A DNA stretch of 64,000 bases from Agelas oroides (taxonomy: Eukaryota; Porifera; Demospongiae; Agelasida; Agelasidae): assembly GCA_949130485.1 (NCBI GenBank), contig OX422183.1, positions 7,530,636 through 7,594,635 of the forward strand. Direction: 5' to 3'. The notes beneath the pieces are model-generated. The model had not been told where the DNA came from. It saw nothing but the letters and a program-made list of their open reading frames with translations, and did no database searches. Below, in pieces: positions 59,358 through 64,000 of this stretch (positions are counted from its first letter, which is position 1; every line of letters starts with the position of its first letter). Made by a program: the position numbers and the translations under genes.

Positions 59358-59527
59358 CCAACTCACCCTCATTCAATTAAATTTAATCAAACGTTCTAGT
59401 GCAGACATATACATAACTCCATGGTTCCATCCAACTACAGTATGTAAAAATAACACTATGTTGTGTAAACACTATTGATACACCAACAAGACAAATGAGA
59501 AACCACATCATACTCATTAAAATAAAA

Positions 59528-61421
59528 TCAATACTTATACACACATTTGCTACCACAGTCAGCTACATAAACAAAACCCTCTTTATCGAGGGTGATTCCA
59601 CAGGTGGAACCGGTAGTTGGTACAGAGTGAACAAACTTTTGTTGTGGATCAAAAATGCACAGTGATTTTCCATCCCAATCGCCAACTAAGCAGTAGCCAT
59701 CTTGGTCCACTGCAATTCCAGATGGACCTTGTAGATGTCCACTTCCATACTGGTGAATGTAGTTTCCATTGGCTGAAAAGACTTTGACGCATTTTGAATT
59801 ATGATCTGCAATATGCAAGTTTCCATTCGGGTCAAATGCAATTGCACGTGGTTGTTGAAGTGCACCTTCCCCCAGTCCCTTAATGCTGTTTCCATCCGGA
59901 TTAAAAACTTTTACTTGGCCATTCTCTTCTGTAATGTACACTTTTCCATTAGTGGAAAGACACATGCCCCATGGACTAGAAAGCTGGCCATTTCCTGACC
60001 CCTGTGTGCCGAACTTCATGAGAAATTCACCTGTGACTGTTAGCTTCTGGATTCTGTTACCTGCCCATTCAGCAACAAATATCACATCTCCACCTATAGC
60101 GATGCCTAATGGATGGTTGAACTGTCCATTACCAATGCCTTGGCTTCCAATTGTTACCTTTTTTTGGCCATTCTTATCAAACACACACACACAATGGTTA
60201 CGGTGGTTTGTAACAAAGATGTCACCACTGTCATGAACTGCCATATCGTAGGCATCTACTCCTGAGATTACCATGACAGGTTTGCTAAGATTTTTATAGT
60301 TTCTAGGTTGGTGTGTCTTGATGGATCCAAAGGTCAATATTTCTGTAACTAGGGTTGTAGTCTGGACAACTGTGGCTATCGTATCATTTTCTCGCAGCTG
60401 AAGAGTCATTGCAGTGAACTTCTTTATCAACTCTTGCAGTCGTGTCTGCAGCACCATGACAACAGACAGAAACTGGGCATCCGTATGACTCCTCTGAGCA
60501 TCAGAGATTGCTGCACAACAGGATATAATTTCAGCTCGAAGTGATGCCATTTCCTCCATTTGAATCTGGAGACTGGTGAGCTTTGATGTTGCTATCTCAC
60601 TGTTCTGAGCTAGCAAGGCTTTCTCTCGCTCATCTAGTGCTTTGCGGAGCTCTCGAAAAGCACTCCGAATGGTGTCATTCACTGCCACCTTGCGTTTTCC
60701 CACTTTTTCTGTCATGGCTTTCCCATTGACAATAGCTTTATCAAGCTTGGTGATGGCATCAGGCATTGACTCTGCACTGTGGTTCAGATCATCTTTCTGC
60801 TTTTGGGCATAGTTTTTGACTTCTTCAAACTTGTGCCCAGCATGTTGAATCACGGTACACTGGAAGCAAACAAGTGTCTTACAGCTGGTGCAATAAAACT
60901 TGACCTCTGTGTCAGTATGCTCTTGGCAGTGGATGGGCGGGGGGGGAATATGCTGCATTAGTTCCTCGTTAATCTCCCGCTTTCGTGCCTCCTCAAGTTT
61001 AAGGACTTTGTGATTAAGTGCTAGTTTCCTAGAGATGCAGTGGTACTCGTGACATGGCTTGCAGAGGAACGTGCAACATGTGCAGCAGAAAGCTACAATG
61101 GGTTGTTGTGGAAGCCTACTGCATTCACCACACTCACTGGGAGCTTCCTTCTTGATCTTCATCTCATACATGGCAACTTCAGCCTCATAGCTGAGTTGTA
61201 CATTTTGTGGGATTGCTTTGACCCCTTTTTTTGGTATGGGAGAGGTTGTTTTACACGTGGGGCAGCAAATCTTAGAGCCACCCTGAATGACAATTAAGCG
61301 ATTTGATGCAGTTCTTGCAGAATGAGTGAAGGCATGGCAGAATGCGTGGATCAGTGTATGGTTTGGAACACTTCTTGCAAGTGGTACTGGGGGGTGATTC
61401 TTGGGTTACAATTGATGCCAT
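59528..61421 (-). pseudogene. TRIM/RBCC-NHL copy 3, frameshifted in the RING
   Basis: From MYEMKIKK (61171) to the stop at 59528 the frame is open for 547 codons and holds B-box 1, B-box 2, coiled coil and six NHL repeats as in copies 1 and 2. The MASIV start at 61421 opens the RING (C14-C37 equivalents present), but ACAATTAAGCG at about 61289-61299 has four bases more than ACAAGCG in the other copies. This shifts the frame before the last two zinc cysteines and stops it soon after. The 5'UTR donor GTAAGT is also changed to GTTCAG. It may be a recent pseudogene, or make a RING-less protein from MYEMK. A sequencing error cannot be excluded for the insertion. Confidence 0.82.
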
Positions 61422-61559
61422 CTTCAAAACTGTACTGTTACAAACAGAAGATTTTTTTAATAGTAGCTGGTCAGTAGCCAGTAATAAGCAGATTACACAC
61501 TGCACTGAACCAATCCATCCTCATGTTGGTTATATAACTGTTTTGGTATTCTAAGTTGT

Positions 61560-62610
61560 CAATATGTATATAGGTCACTGGTATACAAAATACACTAAAG
61601 TTGATAGGTTGTTTAACGTTTAGATTCAACCAGGCAGAGGCAGGATTAGGAGTTACATCCCTCAGCTGTTCTATATCAGCCATGAATACAACCCTTGCGT
61701 AAACTGTGAGTTCCACCCCCTTTTTTATAGATCAAGTACATGCAGGTAGCAAAATAACTCCTCTATAAGGCATGAATACAACCTAAGTGTCAATAAACAG
61801 TGAGTCCCACCCCTTTTTCTGTTGATCAAACACAAGTAACAAACTATCTTGTACTTATAACTGTCTTGAATTGCACTGAGTTCACATACTAGCTAAAGTT
61901 GCAGGACAACCCATACAACATAAGCAACAATACAACCTTGGTTGAAACACTTTTTTGGTGCATTCAGGATGCATTTAGCATGTATTCTTGGGTTCCACCA
62001 AAATTACTTAAAGCTATATACCAGGGTAGTTATACAACATGCAGGTTCATGCCTTTTAGGAATCAAGAGATGACTATCGAGTTGTCGCCATGGCTTCAAC
62101 TTGTTGTGACCAATGAGATCCGTACTCTTCATAGATTGCATGGAGTAGCTAGCAATTACGTCATAATGTGTTTAGCAGATGTCAGCATGTTATTATCTAA
62201 CCACGCTGTTCGATAATTGCCTTCCTCAGCGGCAACTTATCTGCTGCAGCGTGACCAGACCCTTCCTCTTTCTGCAAAGGGTGTGGCTATTTCTTACAAA
62301 ATACCTCAAGCAATTGACTTGAAATCTTTTTCACAAGTAGATTCTCTCACGGCTACACTTTGTTCCCAGGCCCTTGCCCAGTGACAGAAAGCTGAGAGCC
62401 TAGGAATGAGGAAAACTTAGGCCTTGCAATGAATCATCTGGGAAGGTCGCGGCATTCAACTAGCAGCGGAACCAAAATTTGCCCATTTATTAAATACTTC
62501 TATTATTTTTCGATAAATAATAATTATTTGGCGATCATTCACAAGTGAGAGAAGCGCGCTTCACATCATGATCAGGAGTGGCGTTGCCGCGGTTTCGCCG
62601 CTCGAAAGAT
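61560..62610. other. Spacer upstream of TRIM-NHL copy 3
   Basis: Parts match the spacers of copies 1 and 2 (CATGAATACAACC, ACTTATAACTGTC, GTTGAAAC). No gene is recognised. Confidence 0.6.
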
Positions 62611-62612
62611 CA

Positions 62613-62790
62613 CTTGCTTGCCACCCCATCGTGAAATGTCGATGTGTGCTCGGGTCTATTCCCTATCATGGGTAACAGTACATGCAGAAGTAGCATACCT
62701 GTAACTTCCAGTCAACTCCGTGCTTTGAAAAATGGCCGAATATGCCTGAGGTCGAGGGTCGGCTTCTCAACCCCGCCCACAAGTAACAAA
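62613..62790. repeat. Fourth copy of the 41.5 kb segment
   Basis: GCCACCCCATCGTGAAATGT and GGTCTATTCCCTATCATGGG begin the match; it ends CCCCGCCCACAA. Confidence 0.83.
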
Positions 62791-62889
62791 ACCCCGTTTC
62801 ATTAACCCCTACCAGCGCACGCGCAGTGCATGCAGCAGGCCAGGTTGCAATTGTTGTGTACTAACGCATGTGACGTGATCGTGTACGCA

Positions 62890-63835
62890 GTTTCCCAGGT
62901 TCCTGTGATGTTCTTCAGTTCCTGTTACCGAGGTTGTTGTGTGTTCTCTTGGCTTTTCAAGACTTACCTGGTTCTCTTGATTACTTCCTATAGAATTAGT
63001 TCTTGAGGTTCCTGTGGTTTCTCAGATTTCCCTGGTTTCCCTTAGCTACACCATGGGACATCATGAGTCCCATGAGATCTCACAATACACCATTAAACAT
63101 GCCGAGATGTCAAAAGACATCAAAATACATCATGAGACATTGTGAGTCCCCATGAGATCTCACAATACACCATTAAACATGCCGAGATGTCAAAAGACAT
63201 CAGAATACATCATGAGACATTGTGAGTCCCCATGAGATCTCACAATACACCATTAAACATGCTGAGATGTTAAAAGACATCAAAATACATCATGAGACAT
63301 TGTGAGATACCAATAGACACAAGACAGTGACCACACAGCGTAAAGGAAACTTGTATGACACCAGATGACATTATGAGATACCACAGGACATCACAAGACT
63401 CCATGAAAAACAAGATACATGACATATCTCAAGACATCAGGAGACATCATGAGATGCCATGAGATGTCATGTGACACCATGAGATCTCATGAGTCACCAT
63501 CAGATGTTATGAGACACCATGAGCCATTGTGAGACATCAAAAGACACCATGAGACCTTACATAACACCATGAGACATCGTGACATCTTGAGATGTGAAAA
63601 TCTAGAAAATCTGAGGAACCAGGGGAAAGTGAGGAATTAGTGGAATCAAAAAACCTGAACAACAGGAAACTGTACAAGAACATGAGGAACCAGGGAGACT
63701 GTACGACAACATGAAGAACCAAAATGAGGAATCACAGGAGCAAGGGGTCTAAGGAACTAGGGGCACCATGCAGAGGAAACAGGAGAACCAGGAAAATCTG
63801 AGATGTAAGGAACCAGGGGGAGCTGAGGAACCAAG
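62890..63835. repeat. Foldback tract with ATGAGACATC-type repeats (copy 4)
   Basis: It contains a 76-bp sub-repeat three times (starting about 63061, 63146 and 63222; AATACACCATTAAACATGC) and ends in the inverse GGAACCAGGGGAAAG arm. Confidence 0.83.
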
Positions 63836-63877
63836 ACACATTAAATTTGTCACACACCCACCACACAGCTCTCTCAG

Positions 63878-63967
63878 CAGCTACCCTCCAAGCTGGACCA
63901 ATATTCGCACGTCTGGAACATGAGGCACAGTGCAGACACAGATGACTGCAGTTACACTCCCTTTGAA
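63878..63967 (+). pseudogene. NUP160: Copy of NUP160 terminal exon at the window edge
   Basis: CTCTCTCAG precedes CAGCTACCCTCCAAGCTGGA. About 20 bases are missing in the middle (LLDSIS equivalent), then GGAACATGAGGCACAGTGCA to CCCTTTGA. The next TRIM copy, if any, would lie beyond the window. Confidence 0.82.
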
Positions 63968-64000
63968 CCAACTCACCCTCGTTCAATTTACTAGGGAATC

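Overview
The window is animal (metazoan) nuclear DNA. It has spliced genes with GT-AG introns, many simple repeats and several families of small terminal-inverted-repeat elements. It also has TRIM-NHL and ependymin-like genes and a Ginger-like transposon with integrase, Ulp1 and PHD domains. I infer a marine invertebrate, possibly a sponge; the phylum cannot be fixed from the sequence alone.

Positions 186-36898 (+) hold the 3' two thirds of NUP160, the scaffold nucleoporin of the Nup107-160 (Y) complex. I could place 25 exons whose phases join without a break into about 921 codons plus a stop. The 5' exons lie outside the window. Its introns carry most of the unusual sequence: a decayed Ginger-like transposon (3752-6885), a 13.6 kb intron (9521-23110) with at least two candidate genes on the opposite strand, a 1.4 kb 20-bp satellite (24.9-26.4 kb), two minisatellites that copy splice donors (23.3 kb and 27.3 kb), and (CA)n tracts that run into the 3' splice sites of several exons.

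Positions 37.1-64 kb hold a tandem segmental duplication. The repeated unit is the last exon(s) of NUP160 plus the convergent TRIM-NHL gene behind it, a spacer and a foldback tract rich in ATGAGACATC-type repeats. Five TRIM-NHL loci are visible: two intact genes (37120-39012 and 50379-52280, both -), one nearly intact copy with a 4-nt insertion in the RING domain (59528-61421), one internally deleted pseudogene (47494-48784) and one coiled-coil remnant (57222-57385). Remnants of NUP160 exon 25 sit at 42.7, 50.07, 59.27 and 63.88 kb, and a copy of exon 24 with both splice sites sits at 58.88 kb. Between the copies is one single-exon gene for a small PPxY-bearing membrane protein with 30-bp internal repeats (45593-46279, +).

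Several insertions can be dated against the paralogous copies, because the window itself holds the empty sites. These are a 47-bp hairpin with a 9-bp target duplication (41447-41493), a 1045-bp foldback element with a TA target duplication (54097-55141), and a roughly 690-bp inverted-repeat element (52934-53624). Seven hairpin or inverted-repeat elements share TAG(C/T)C...G(A/G)CTA ends with exact or degraded 9-bp duplications and form one family.
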